Shown: positions 49,756-58,310, numbered from the stretch's first letter. The stretch is 64,000 bases of DNA from RGIG4079 sp045646905 (GCA_045646905.1 JAZRLP010000026.1:62001-126000); one strand, 5' to 3'. The notes: generated by a model not told the origin, from the sequence alone. Numbers and translations: made by a program.

Positions 49756-52014
49756 TCATTCCCAAATATCTATATAAAAGAATTCTTTCCATTGCTCAGC
49801 AACCTTATATTTATTTAACGCTTTAGTCGGTACATATAATTTGCAATTCCATTTATTTAAATCATCTAAAGCTTGTTGCTCACAAATTGGTGGAGTATTC
49901 GACTTGCTATAAATAGAGATTAGAGAAGTGCAATCAGAGAATGCTTCAGACCCAATAAACTTCAAACTTTTGCCAAATTCAAAACGCTCAAGACTTAAAC
50001 AACCCGAAAAGGCATTGTTGCCGATATATGTAACGCGATCACCCACTATTACTGATTTTAGATTAGAACAACCATAAAATTCATTATTAGAAATAGTTGT
50101 TTCACGTTCGGCAATTTTGACGACTCTTAGAGTTTGGTTACGAAAGAATGGAGAATATCCATGTTCTTTGTCTTCATAATATGATATATCACCTCCAATA
50201 TAAACCGAATCTAACGGACAATCATTAAACAAGCCTTTTTCTTGATTTGAATATAATTTCAGCGGTTTATCCCTATCAGCAATTACCACATTTGATAAAG
50301 ATACACACCCTCCAAAAGCGTAGTTGCCAATAGCTGGGACTCCTTTAGGAATTAAGATATTCTTTAATGATTTACAATCGCAAAAGGCATAATCATAGAA
50401 TGAATATTCCATTGCTTCTGGAATTGCTATTTCTTCAAGATTCACACACCCTTTAAAAGTCCCATAACCTATAGGGCCCCTATAATCCGAGAATATAGCG
50501 CATTTGTTGATATAACTATTGCCATGGAACGCATAGTGACCTATTAAATTTAACTGCATATCAACACCTTTATATGATACAATTTGTGGCAAACACAAAA
50601 AAGCGCATTGAGGATCATAGGTGCAATCTATCGCATCGCAAATGCGCTCCGAGGGATTACTTGGCACATATCTCACTCCATCGATAACGAACATTGAACT
50701 CAAATACGGATATTTCCATACTGTCTTTAGACCTGTATACAAATCATTAGCCACATAATTAATCGCTCCTTCGGCATTTTCATATCCCTCTGGTGGAGTA
50801 TTGGTCAACCATATTGTCTTAATAGAAATATATGCGTCTCGATGATCCTTAAGACGGAACCAATCCCTTCTATCGTTCAAATATATTACATCTCTATTTA
50901 CACCAATTTTGGTAACTTCGGCTCCTATAATTAAAGTATTCAAATTGCAGTTTACAAATGCTCCAGCACCTATCTCTTTCACAGAATTTGGGAGCTGCAC
51001 ATGTGTCAATCGGTTAAATCCGACAAATGCATAATCGGGAATTTTCTTTACTTTATTTCCAATTTGCAAAGTTTTAATCGACCTACTCATGTCTCCAAAT
51101 GCTTGATACACATAACCTCCTATTATGTCTATATTTGCCACTTTTGCATCAATAGCGTTGTAATTTAAAGTCTCTACTCCTGTACAACCGCTAAAAGCAT
51201 CGTCATAAATTTCTTTCACAGCCTCACCTATTGTTACCTCTTTTAGATTAACACAATCATCAAATGTGCAACGCCCAATAGATATAACCGAGTTAGGAAT
51301 ATTCAAAGCAGTTAATCCTACACAATCACAAAAAGCATATTTCCCTATTGATTTAAGCGAATCCGGAAATGATATTGAAGCCAATTTTGAACAGCCGCTA
51401 AAAGCATAATCTCCAATAGATGTAACTGTATTAGGTATTGTTACAGATGTTAATTCTTTACATTGAGAAAGTATTCTTTCAGGAATGTTTTTCACTCCCT
51501 CTCCAAAATGAATAGTTTTTAAACTTTCACATTCACTAAATATATCGGGATAGTAGGTAAAATTATCCGTATTGAAATTAACTAACTCTAACTTATCACA
51601 TCCTCTAAAAGATTGACTACCAATAAAAACGATACTGTTTGGAATGGTTATAGATGTTAACCCGGCGCAATTCTTAAATGCACAATCCCCAATTTTGGTG
51701 ACTGAATTGGGAATGATTACCGAGATCATATCATAGCAACCTCTAAATGCATTATCTCCAATGGCTTCCACTATATATGCTTTCTCTTTTCTTGTCACCG
51801 TTTTGGGAATCTCTATATGTCCTTTATAATGCTTTCGATTAGGTTCATAACTATCGTTGCCATAAATACCTCCATAGCAATCTTTATATGTTACGGCAAC
51901 GGTTTGTTTCGATTCATCAATGATTTCATAATAAATACCATCTACTTTAAAATCATAAGCTACGCCTTGCATCGCAAAACTCATCATGAACAATACTAAT
52001 ATTATTTTTTTCAT
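49756..52014 (-). CDS. BspA-like leucine-rich repeat protein
   Basis: I chose ATG 52014 (MKKIILVLFMMSFAMQGVAY signal peptide) rather than 52029. The 752-residue protein starts with the same kind of N-terminal domain as the other LRR proteins (DFKVDGIYYEIIDESKQTVA). BspA-type repeats follow throughout (VTSIGDYAFSGCSKLASISF), with an interruption at about 395-480. Unlike the proteins at 33358 and 41906 it has no sorting domain: it ends LYVPTKALNKYKVAEQWKEF plus nine residues. So it is probably exported and either retained in another way or C-terminally shortened; the frame stops inside the DUF2493-like fragment. It is the largest gene of the recA-flanked island. Function likely adhesion; unknown. 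Confidence 0.87.
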   Translation of the reverse strand: MKKIILVLFMMSFAMQGVAYDFKVDGIYYEIIDESKQTVAVTYKDCYGGIYGNDSYEPNRKHYKGHIEIPKTVTRKEKAYIVEAIGDNAFRGCYDMISVIIPNSVTKIGDCAFKNCAGLTSITIPNSIVFIGSQSFRGCDKLELVNFNTDNFTYYPDIFSECESLKTIHFGEGVKNIPERILSQCKELTSVTIPNTVTSIGDYAFSGCSKLASISFPDSLKSIGKYAFCDCVGLTALNIPNSVISIGRCTFDDCVNLKEVTIGEAVKEIYDDAFSGCTGVETLNYNAIDAKVANIDIIGGYVYQAFGDMSRSIKTLQIGNKVKKIPDYAFVGFNRLTHVQLPNSVKEIGAGAFVNCNLNTLIIGAEVTKIGVNRDVIYLNDRRDWFRLKDHRDAYISIKTIWLTNTPPEGYENAEGAINYVANDLYTGLKTVWKYPYLSSMFVIDGVRYVPSNPSERICDAIDCTYDPQCAFLCLPQIVSYKGVDMQLNLIGHYAFHGNSYINKCAIFSDYRGPIGYGTFKGCVNLEEIAIPEAMEYSFYDYAFCDCKSLKNILIPKGVPAIGNYAFGGCVSLSNVVIADRDKPLKLYSNQEKGLFNDCPLDSVYIGGDISYYEDKEHGYSPFFRNQTLRVVKIAERETTISNNEFYGCSNLKSVIVGDRVTYIGNNAFSGCLSLERFEFGKSLKFIGSEAFSDCTSLISIYSKSNTPPICEQQALDDLNKWNCKLYVPTKALNKYKVAEQWKEFFYIDIWE

Positions 52015-52142
52015 AAAAAATATAATCAATTTGGTTTAACATTATGGAATGACCTATAAATACACATTTTAATGGACCTCATTTAAAGGACTAATAATGT
52101 ATTTGCTTTCACAAAAATAATGAAATTATTTAAAAAGTTATA

Positions 52143-52197
52143 TCAATTTTGGGCTTATTGGTCAAAATAGTACATAAAAATAGAGCCCTTTTTCTCT
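52143..52197. other. Solo IS-end-like sequence and hairpin
   Basis: TTATTGGTCAAAATAGTA at about 52157-52174 matches the terminal sequence of the IS at 59000-60103 (ATTGGTCAAAATAGTTGG). GGGCT and AGCCC on either side could form a stem followed by T5. No transposase nearby. Confidence 0.4.
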
Positions 52198-52202
52198 TTA
52201 AA

Positions 52203-52913
52203 TTACCCACAACTATTCTTATAGTTCTGAGACGAAACGCTACAACCACTACTTAAAGTTGGAGTACCCGAACTACTACAATTTCCTCCTGCACTATATT
52301 CTATCCTTTTAATATCCCCTAAAATGCCTTGCTGTTTCCCAAAATCATCCTTTGCACAAGACCTTACATAATCAATAAACTTTTGGATTAGATCTTTATT
52401 TTGCACCAATGTTTGTCCTCTTCTTTTGTAAACCAACTCATCAAACTCATTAGGAACAACCAATCGAGAATCAGGGGCAAAATAATAGAATTCTTTACAT
52501 ATTAATACGTTTTTCCCACTAATATCTCTCTTAAAATCCCAATCTTTATGATGATTATCATTAACTAGGTGTAGATTTTCATCATATATATTATCTCCAT
52601 AATATTCCTCAAATTCTTCACCACATTTTTGAGCTCTTTTTTGGGGATATTTTGTCCAATAATCTTGCACAGTCATTACTTCTGATATTTTTGCAAGATA
52701 TATTAATAACTCTCGTCCTTTTTTAGGTCGCAATCCATCTTTTACAGAATAAGCAGCAAAACCAGCTAGCCAAACTCCAGGCTTTGATTCATTACTTCTG
52801 CGTATTAGAGGCTTACATGTCGCTAAAGTCAACACTCCCTTAAACGGATTTGGAGCAAACTGCTTGTCATGAACTATTCGATAACTCCACATTTTTAAAT
52901 CTCTATCTTCCAT
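52203..52913 (-). CDS. Nmad2-like nucleotide modification associated protein
   Basis: The 236-residue protein matches the Nmad2 (nucleotide modification associated domain 2) pattern as I remember it: MWSYRIVHDKQFAPNPFKGV then LTLATCKPLIRR, a WLAGFAAY stretch, then ELLIYLAKISEVMTVQDYW, YGDNIYDENLHLV, and LICKEFYYFAPDSRLV. Nmad domains are predicted to help make or process modified DNA bases, mostly in phages and anti-phage systems, but their chemistry is unproven. The last 30 residues (AGGNCSSSGTPTLSSGCSVS) are Ser/Gly/Cys-rich and may be an unrelated extension. The gene lies 89 bases after the WYL regulator in the same direction, so that regulator may control it. Confidence 0.7.
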   Translation of the reverse strand: MEDRDLKMWSYRIVHDKQFAPNPFKGVLTLATCKPLIRRSNESKPGVWLAGFAAYSVKDGLRPKKGRELLIYLAKISEVMTVQDYWTKYPQKRAQKCGEEFEEYYGDNIYDENLHLVNDNHHKDWDFKRDISGKNVLICKEFYYFAPDSRLVVPNEFDELVYKRRGQTLVQNKDLIQKFIDYVRSCAKDDFGKQQGILGDIKRIEYSAGGNCSSSGTPTLSSGCSVSSQNYKNSCG

Positions 52914-52946
52914 ACCTAACTATTTAGATTCTCTATATTAATAAAG

Positions 52947-52970
52947 TATGATTTAACGTCTTAAATCATA
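52947..52970. promoter_or_regulatory. Perfect inverted repeat between WYL and Nmad2 genes
   Basis: TATGATTTAA (52947-52956), CGTC, TTAAATCATA (52961-52970). Could be a terminator-like stem or operator controlling the Nmad2-like gene. Confidence 0.5.
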
Positions 52971-53002
52971 TTAATTAAAACTCTCATCTCAAAGCTAACA
53001 AA

Positions 53003-53905
53003 TTACTTATATCTTCCACTCATTTTCTCAATCGCACTTGCGACCTCTTCACGAAATTCCATGGGTTCTAATACCTCTACAGCTTCGCCGTGCCAAAGGT
53101 TTTCACGGATAAAATCGTTTGTGGGGCGTAGTCGAAGTTCAAAGATACTAAAATTTTCGTTTCTTTCGATTTCCTCTTGGCTGTGATGTAATGGAACGGC
53201 ACGAATATAGTTGGCCTGGTATGATGCAACTTTCAATTTCACAGTCTCAACATCAATATCGTCTCCTATATTTACCCCAAAATATTCGCTAAAAAACTCA
53301 TTAGCATTAAACGATGCTGGCAATTCAAATTTCGCATCGGTCACCCACAATTCTTGAATGCGATCGAGCGCATATATCATCATTTGTTTCTTGTATGGAC
53401 TTCGGCCGAGCAAATACCAACGCTGACGAAACAACTTTACACAATATGGTTCTACATCAAAGTTATTGCTATTATCACGCCAATAACTTTGATATGTCAT
53501 GTTTATCACATTGTTATTTTTCATTGCCTCAATTATATGAGCAAAATATTTTTGTCCTGAGGGAATTTCTTCAAGCACTATTCGCTCATTTAATTGCAGG
53601 TTATCTACCAAAAGATTGCTTATTGAGAATGTATTTATGAGCCAATTGCGAATATTTCCCTCTTTCAATTCCTCGGCATTAGCGATATAGTAATGATAAC
53701 CACCCTTGCGTTCACAATCGATGATTAAACCAAACATCTCCTCCACTGCATTGCGCCATTTGTGAAAGGTGCGCAAAGGAAGATCCAAGCCCTCGCTCAA
53801 TTCATTATTACGCCACTTTTCGTTAATCTCTTCGTAAGTAATGCGCTCGGCATTTTGAATCGTTTCGACAAGCCAGATATATTTGTTTAACAAGTTCTTT
53901 CCCAT
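53003..53905 (-). CDS. WYL-domain transcriptional regulator
   Basis: The 300-residue protein has an N-terminal winged-HTH-like domain (about 1-80, ERITYEEINEKWRNNELSEG then LPLRTFHKWRNAVEEMFG), a WYL domain at about 130-215 (INMTYQSYWRDNSNNFDVEP, YCVKLFRQRWYLLGRSPYKK) and a C-terminal WCX-like domain to 300 (VPLHHSQEEIERNENFSIFE). WYL regulators sense nucleotides or oligonucleotides and often repress anti-phage or mobile genes. A promoter and inverted repeat just upstream (53942-53970) suggest autoregulation. It is the first gene of the leftward island after recA. Confidence 0.9.
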   Translation of the reverse strand: MGKNLLNKYIWLVETIQNAERITYEEINEKWRNNELSEGLDLPLRTFHKWRNAVEEMFGLIIDCERKGGYHYYIANAEELKEGNIRNWLINTFSISNLLVDNLQLNERIVLEEIPSGQKYFAHIIEAMKNNNVINMTYQSYWRDNSNNFDVEPYCVKLFRQRWYLLGRSPYKKQMMIYALDRIQELWVTDAKFELPASFNANEFFSEYFGVNIGDDIDVETVKLKVASYQANYIRAVPLHHSQEEIERNENFSIFELRLRPTNDFIRENLWHGEAVEVLEPMEFREEVASAIEKMSGRYK

Positions 53906-53929
53906 AACTCTTTTGAATCATTTATATTG

Positions 53930-53970
53930 CAAATATAACAATAACTTATGCAAACCAAAGGCATAAGTTA
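53930..53970 (-). promoter_or_regulatory. WYL gene promoter embedded in an inverted repeat
   Basis: On the minus strand, -7 box TATATTTG (53937-53930) and TTTG (plus 53956-53959, spacer 18). The TTTG lies in the 9-base centre of TAACTTATGC (53942-53951) / GCATAAGTTA (53961-53970). A protein bound to both arms would block the minus-33 element, fitting an autoregulatory operator. Confidence 0.6.
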
Positions 53971-53992
53971 AAACCTTTTTATTTAATACAAA

Positions 53993-54021
53993 AAAATAGA
54001 GACCGTTAAGGCCTCTATTTT
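53993..54021 (-). terminator. Terminator of recA
   Basis: AAAATAGAGACC pairs with GGCCTCTATTTT with one A-C mismatch, loop GTTAA, then T-rich in the minus direction. Confidence 0.8.
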
Positions 54022-54045
54022 AAGAATTATACATTGTGCATTGCA

Positions 54046-55185
54046 TTATAAATCTTCTTCGATTGAGAAGTCATCGGGGAGAGTGGTGTCAAAATCAATG
54101 TCGATATCATCTTTTTTTGCCTTTGGAGCCTTGGCCTGTGGTGCTTCGGCTTCAATGGGCTCACCCTTCATGGCACGCATGATTTTTTCTTCGAGTTCAT
54201 CGGCAAGCTCGGGATTGTCAGCAATTACGCGTTTTGCAGCATCGCGTCCTTGAGCCAAGCGAGTGCCGTTGTAGCTAAACCATGAGCCACTCTTAGTGAT
54301 GATATCATATTGCACACCGAGGTCGATGATTTCACCCGATTTTGAGATACCTTCACCAAACATGATGTCAAATTCGGCACGACGGAATGGGGGCGCAACT
54401 TTATTTTTCACCACCTTCACTTTTGTGTGACGGCCAAGTACATCTTCGCCGTCTTTGATAGGCGTGCTTGAACGGATATCGATGCGCACCGATGCATAGA
54501 ATTTCAACGCGTTACCACCAGTAGTGGTTTCGGCTGGGCCAAACATCACGCCAATCTTTTCACGCAATTGGTTGATGAAGATACATGTAGTATTGGTGCG
54601 AGAGATTGTTCCAGTGAGTTTGCGCATTGCTTGCGACATTAAGCGAGCTTGGAGCCCCATGCTACGATCGCCCATTTCGCCCTCAATTTCACTCTTTGGA
54701 GTAAGTGCTGCTACCGAGTCAACAACAAGGATGTCGATTGCCGATGAACGAATGAGTTGTTCGGCAATTTCGAGAGCTTGCTCGCCATTATCGGGTTGAG
54801 CTATAAGAAGGTTGCTCACATCTACGCCAAGTTTTTCGGCATAAAAACGGTCAAAAGCATGTTCGGCATCAATCATTGCAGCGATACCACCATTTTTTTG
54901 CGCTTCGGCAATAGCATGGATAGCAAGAGTTGTTTTACCCGATGATTCAGGACCATATATTTCAATGATGCGACCACGAGGGAAACCACCCACTCCGAGG
55001 GCATGATTTAAACCTATTGAGCCTGTAGATATAACCTCTACATCTTCTACTACTTCATCACCAAGTTTCATCACAGCACCACGGCCATAGTCTTTCTCTA
55101 TGCGAGCCATTGCTTGTGACAATGCAGCCAATCGTGCATCTTTAGGATCGGCTTCTGCACCTTTTTTTGTTGTTTGTTTTGCCAT
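54046..55185 (-). CDS. recA: RecA recombinase
   Basis: The 379-residue protein has Walker A IEIYGPESSGKTTLAIHA, RecA signature ALKFYASVRIDIR, Walker B LVVDSVAAL, and loops L1 and L2 (EGEMGDRSMGLQARLMSQA; FINQLREKIGVMFGPAETTT). It polymerises on single-stranded DNA for strand exchange and drives LexA cleavage. The acidic tail ends DDIDIDFDTTLPDDFSIEED and L. Its promoter box TATCTTTG (minus, 55223-55230) is present. The 3' end marks the right edge of the island at 49.5-54.0 kb, because a diverged copy of its tail lies at 49578. RecA also promotes the recombination that could form such structures. Confidence 0.97.
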   Translation of the reverse strand: MAKQTTKKGAEADPKDARLAALSQAMARIEKDYGRGAVMKLGDEVVEDVEVISTGSIGLNHALGVGGFPRGRIIEIYGPESSGKTTLAIHAIAEAQKNGGIAAMIDAEHAFDRFYAEKLGVDVSNLLIAQPDNGEQALEIAEQLIRSSAIDILVVDSVAALTPKSEIEGEMGDRSMGLQARLMSQAMRKLTGTISRTNTTCIFINQLREKIGVMFGPAETTTGGNALKFYASVRIDIRSSTPIKDGEDVLGRHTKVKVVKNKVAPPFRRAEFDIMFGEGISKSGEIIDLGVQYDIITKSGSWFSYNGTRLAQGRDAAKRVIADNPELADELEEKIMRAMKGEPIEAEAPQAKAPKAKKDDIDIDFDTTLPDDFSIEEDL

Positions 55186-55556
55186 TGATATTATTTTTTT
55201 GATTTGTTACTTATTTATATTGCAAAGATAACACTCTTATGGGGCAATATTTCTGCCCACCTATATTAATTAATACTTTTTATCGAGTTTATCTTTCCGT
55301 AAAGTTAGTGAAAAACGATGATAACAACAAAAAATAGTATTAGCTTTTAATTTTACTCAAAAAAATTTCAGTCATTAATGAACATTCCATCCCAATTCTT
55401 GTTTTAATAGTACATAGCAGATAACACATAGAAAAAAATACTTTTTCCATTGCAAGAAATGTGATAATGATTGGTTTATTAGCTTAATGGGGCGATGTTG
55501 TGATAACATTGCCCCATTCAAGTTTTAGGGATAAATCCCCTATTATGCATTATGAT
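55186..55556. other. Intergenic region between recA and DUF1573 genes
   Basis: Contains recA's minus-7 box (55223-55230, minus), a GGGCAATATTTCTGCCC hairpin just upstream (about 55242-55258), AT-rich sequence, and a strong 14-bp stem at 55486-55518 that lies past the leftward DUF1573 gene. No gene seen. Confidence 0.55.
55486..55518. terminator. 14-bp hairpin downstream of DUF1573 genes
   Basis: AATGGGGCGATGTT (55486-55499) pairs with AACATTGCCCCATT (55505-55518), loop GTGAT. T runs are weak on both sides, so function is uncertain. Confidence 0.6.
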
Positions 55557-56636
55557 TTATTTAAGTTCTCCCACCACTCTCATCACAGGCTGTGGATTAG
55601 ATGGGTCATTTACCACAAATCTTATTGTAGCATTTAGCAATTCGCCTTTGAGTTGCGAAGGAACGATGGTCAACACCACCTTTGCAGTTTTGCCACCTTT
55701 GATTTTGCTTTTATCGAGTTTCACGCTCACTCCTTCATCAAGCGAATAAGCACGATAAATTTTCAACTCGTCATTCCCTTGATTTTTCACTTTAAACTCG
55801 CGTGTTATAGGCTCGCCTTGGCGACTCACCACACCCATATCAACGCGCTCGGTTTCAAATGCCACAACGGGAGCATTCATGCGCTCTCCTGGCGTCATTT
55901 TCGCGAAGTTGGGCACTACATTTGCGGTTATATCTATTGTCACCTCTTGTTCACCTTGTGCATCGGTAACAAGCGTTACCGAGTCATTTACAACGCCCCA
56001 TTTTTCGCAATAGAATGCGTCAAAATGAAATGCGAGCGAAGCTTGTTCGCCAGGAGCAACCTTAGCTGGAGTAATAGATGTTTTGATATAAGAAGGCACA
56101 TTTTTGAGTTGTGGCACCACGGTGTCGGTCGTTTGGTTATATACATTCACAAACACTGCTTTTGCTTTTCCTCGTGGCAACTCGCCTATTGCCACAACAT
56201 CTTGTTGCATACGCAACTTACCGCAATCGATAGGATAACGACTTTTTAGAGTCTCCTCGCTTCCTATAACCACCCCGCGAATCTTTAACTCGTCTTGACC
56301 ATCATCATTGCTATTTTTGAGATATACCTTCTTCATAAATCGACCTGGACGTCCTTCGGGGTCATACGATACAGTAACGGTTATAGTATCACCAGGAGCA
56401 AATGACTTGTGTGAGTACTCGGGTGTAGTGCATCCACAGGTAGCTCGAGCGCTGACTATCGAAACTGGCTCATCGCCCACATTTACACCCTTAAATTGAC
56501 AAGTCACATGGCCCGAATCTTCTTTAAAGGCGCCAAAATTATAATCATTATTAACCCAACGGATTGAGCGCTGAGCACTCAATCCGATAGAAATACATAG
56601 CAATAACGCTATTGCTGATATAACTTTTTTCATCAA
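55557..56636 (-). CDS. DUF1573-domain secreted protein, larger
   Basis: The 359-residue protein has a signal peptide (VISAIALLLCISIGLSAQ) and a DUF1573 domain in the first 110 residues with the characteristic GAFKEDSGHVTCQFKGVNVG and RATCGCTTPEYSHKSFAPGD then VSYDPEGRPGRFMKKVYL. Two further Ig-like beta-sandwich repeats follow (about 120-235 and 240-359). DUF1573 proteins are common in Bacteroidetes, exported, of unknown role. It overlaps no neighbour; the smaller DUF1573 gene lies 6 bases upstream, forming an operon. Confidence 0.88.
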   Translation of the reverse strand: MMKKVISAIALLLCISIGLSAQRSIRWVNNDYNFGAFKEDSGHVTCQFKGVNVGDEPVSIVSARATCGCTTPEYSHKSFAPGDTITVTVSYDPEGRPGRFMKKVYLKNSNDDGQDELKIRGVVIGSEETLKSRYPIDCGKLRMQQDVVAIGELPRGKAKAVFVNVYNQTTDTVVPQLKNVPSYIKTSITPAKVAPGEQASLAFHFDAFYCEKWGVVNDSVTLVTDAQGEQEVTIDITANVVPNFAKMTPGERMNAPVVAFETERVDMGVVSRQGEPITREFKVKNQGNDELKIYRAYSLDEGVSVKLDKSKIKGGKTAKVVLTIVPSQLKGELLNATIRFVVNDPSNPQPVMRVVGELK

Positions 56637-56642
56637 GATATA

Positions 56643-57032
56643 TTACTTGGGAATAACAGTTCCTGTGATTTTCAATATAGGGCGTTTGTTGCCATTGGTG
56701 CGAATTTTCACATCCTTGCTAAACTCGCCTGGTCGCCCTGCTGGATTATAGGTAACCTTTATTTTCCCAGTTTTACCAGGTTTGATAGGCTCTTTTGAAT
56801 ATTCGGGGCGAGTGCAACCACAACTTGCGTTCACATTTATAATTACCAATGGCTCATCACCTGTATTGGTGAATTCAAAAGTGTGCGATACGGGGCCATC
56901 GGCCTCTTTTATAGTCCCAAAGTCGTGACTTTTTTCTTTAAATGTCATCACCGCACCATTATCGGCTGCAAACATGGCAAATGTCATTGCCGAAATCAAA
57001 ACTATCGTAAATAATGAAAATACTCGTTTCAT
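56643..57032 (-). CDS. DUF1573-domain secreted protein, small
   Basis: The 129-residue protein has signal peptide FSLFTIVLISAMTFAMFA and one DUF1573 domain: FKEKSHDFGTIKEADGPVSH, TNTGDEPLVIINVNASCGCT, then PEYSKEPIKPGKTGKIKVTY and NPAGRPGEFSKDVKI. It is essentially the N-terminal domain of its larger neighbour, pointing to local duplication. Periplasmic or surface location is expected; role unknown. Confidence 0.9.
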   Translation of the reverse strand: MKRVFSLFTIVLISAMTFAMFAADNGAVMTFKEKSHDFGTIKEADGPVSHTFEFTNTGDEPLVIINVNASCGCTRPEYSKEPIKPGKTGKIKVTYNPAGRPGEFSKDVKIRTNGNKRPILKITGTVIPK

Positions 57033-57172
57033 ATCTTTATATTTTTTTATTAATAGTCAAAGGTACAACAATTCTATAAAGTATTTGTTATTTTTTTTGA
57101 CTTTGTTTTGACTAAATAGTTTAATTTCACAAAATTCTCAATTCTCGATTCTCAATTTTCAATTCTTTGTGT

Positions 57173-57180
57173 TACCTTTG
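57173..57180 (+). promoter_or_regulatory. Minus-7 box of meaB
   Basis: TACCTTTG, 26 bases before the meaB ATG; it follows a CTCAATTCTCAA-type low-complexity tract (about 57135-57165). No good minus-33. Confidence 0.5.
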
Positions 57181-57205
57181 TAGAGAGTCTAATTTTTCAT
57201 GAATT

Positions 57206-58291
57206 ATGGAACATATCGAAAACGATGATCAATATAACGGTTTGACCGTAAACAAAGGTGTGGAGCAACCTCCCATTGTGAACCCCTATCTTCGCCGTCG
57301 TCGCAAACCATTGCCCACTGTGGGTGAAATGGTCGAAGGTATTCTCAAAGGCGATGTAACGATGTTGAGTCGTGCCGTTACTCTCGTTGAAAGTCTTTCT
57401 AACGAACATCAAGTGCTCGCGCAAGAAGTAATCGAAAAATGTCTTCCCTACTCGGGCAACTCGCGTCGCATAGGCATCACAGGCGTTCCCGGTGCAGGCA
57501 AATCTACCTCAATTGACACCTTTGGCCTTCATGTGCTCAAAGATGGCGGCAAACTTGCTGTGCTTGCCATTGACCCTTCGAGCGAACGCACAAAAGGTAG
57601 TATTCTCGGCGACAAAACTCGCATGGAGAAACTCTCTATACACCCAGCCGCATTCATTCGCCCCAGCCCATCGGCAGGCTCACTCGGTGGTGTAGCACGC
57701 AAAACTCGCGAAACAATCGTGCTTTGCGAAGCAGCAGGTTATAACAATATATTTGTCGAAACAGTGGGTGTGGGACAAAGCGAAACTGCCGTACACTCTA
57801 TGGTTGACTTCTTCTTGCTAATCCAACTTGCTGGCACAGGCGATGAATTGCAAGGCATCAAACGTGGTATTATGGAAATGGCCGATGGTATCGTTATCAA
57901 CAAAGCCGATGGCGACAACATTGACCGCGCTCGCTTGGCTCAAGCACAATTCCGTAGCGCATTGCACCTATTTCCACCCACATTATCGGGTTGGATGCCC
58001 GAGGTATTATGCTATTCGGGATATTACGAAACAGGCATTGCCGAGGTGTGGGAAATGATTGACCGCTACTTTGAATTTGTGAAAGCCAACGGACACTTTG
58101 AAGAAAAGCGTCATCAACAAGCGCGTTACTGGATGTATGAAACAATCAACGAAAAACTCCGTAACCACTTCTACAACGATGCCGATGTAGCAGCGCTTCT
58201 TGACGACCGCGAAAAACGAGTCCTCGCCAACCAACAAAGTTCATTTACCGCTGCCCGCGACGTTCTCGATTTTTATTTTAAGAAGATATAA
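57206..58291 (+). CDS. meaB: Methylmalonyl-CoA mutase-associated GTPase MeaB
   Basis: The 361-residue protein is a G3E GTPase: Walker A ITGVPGAGKSTSIDTFG, VLAIDPSSERTKGSILGDKT, and the MeaB-specific HPAAFIRPSPSAGSLGGVAR, then VETVGVGQSETAVHSMVDFF (Walker B/G3) and NKADGDN (NKxD-like). MeaB protects and gates cofactor loading of adenosylcobalamin-dependent methylmalonyl-CoA mutase, which makes propionate-pathway intermediates in Bacteroidales. The mutase genes are not in this window. An intrinsic hairpin follows at 58311. Confidence 0.93.
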   Translation: MEHIENDDQYNGLTVNKGVEQPPIVNPYLRRRRKPLPTVGEMVEGILKGDVTMLSRAVTLVESLSNEHQVLAQEVIEKCLPYSGNSRRIGITGVPGAGKSTSIDTFGLHVLKDGGKLAVLAIDPSSERTKGSILGDKTRMEKLSIHPAAFIRPSPSAGSLGGVARKTRETIVLCEAAGYNNIFVETVGVGQSETAVHSMVDFFLLIQLAGTGDELQGIKRGIMEMADGIVINKADGDNIDRARLAQAQFRSALHLFPPTLSGWMPEVLCYSGYYETGIAEVWEMIDRYFEFVKANGHFEEKRHQQARYWMYETINEKLRNHFYNDADVAALLDDREKRVLANQQSSFTAARDVLDFYFKKI

Positions 58292-58310
58292 TAATTACAA
58301 CTACTATATA

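Noticed and set aside
55242..55258. GGGCAATATTTCTGCCC as a riboswitch or SOS box
   Set aside because: It lies upstream of recA's minus-7 box and does not look like a LexA site I know; a short hairpin only.
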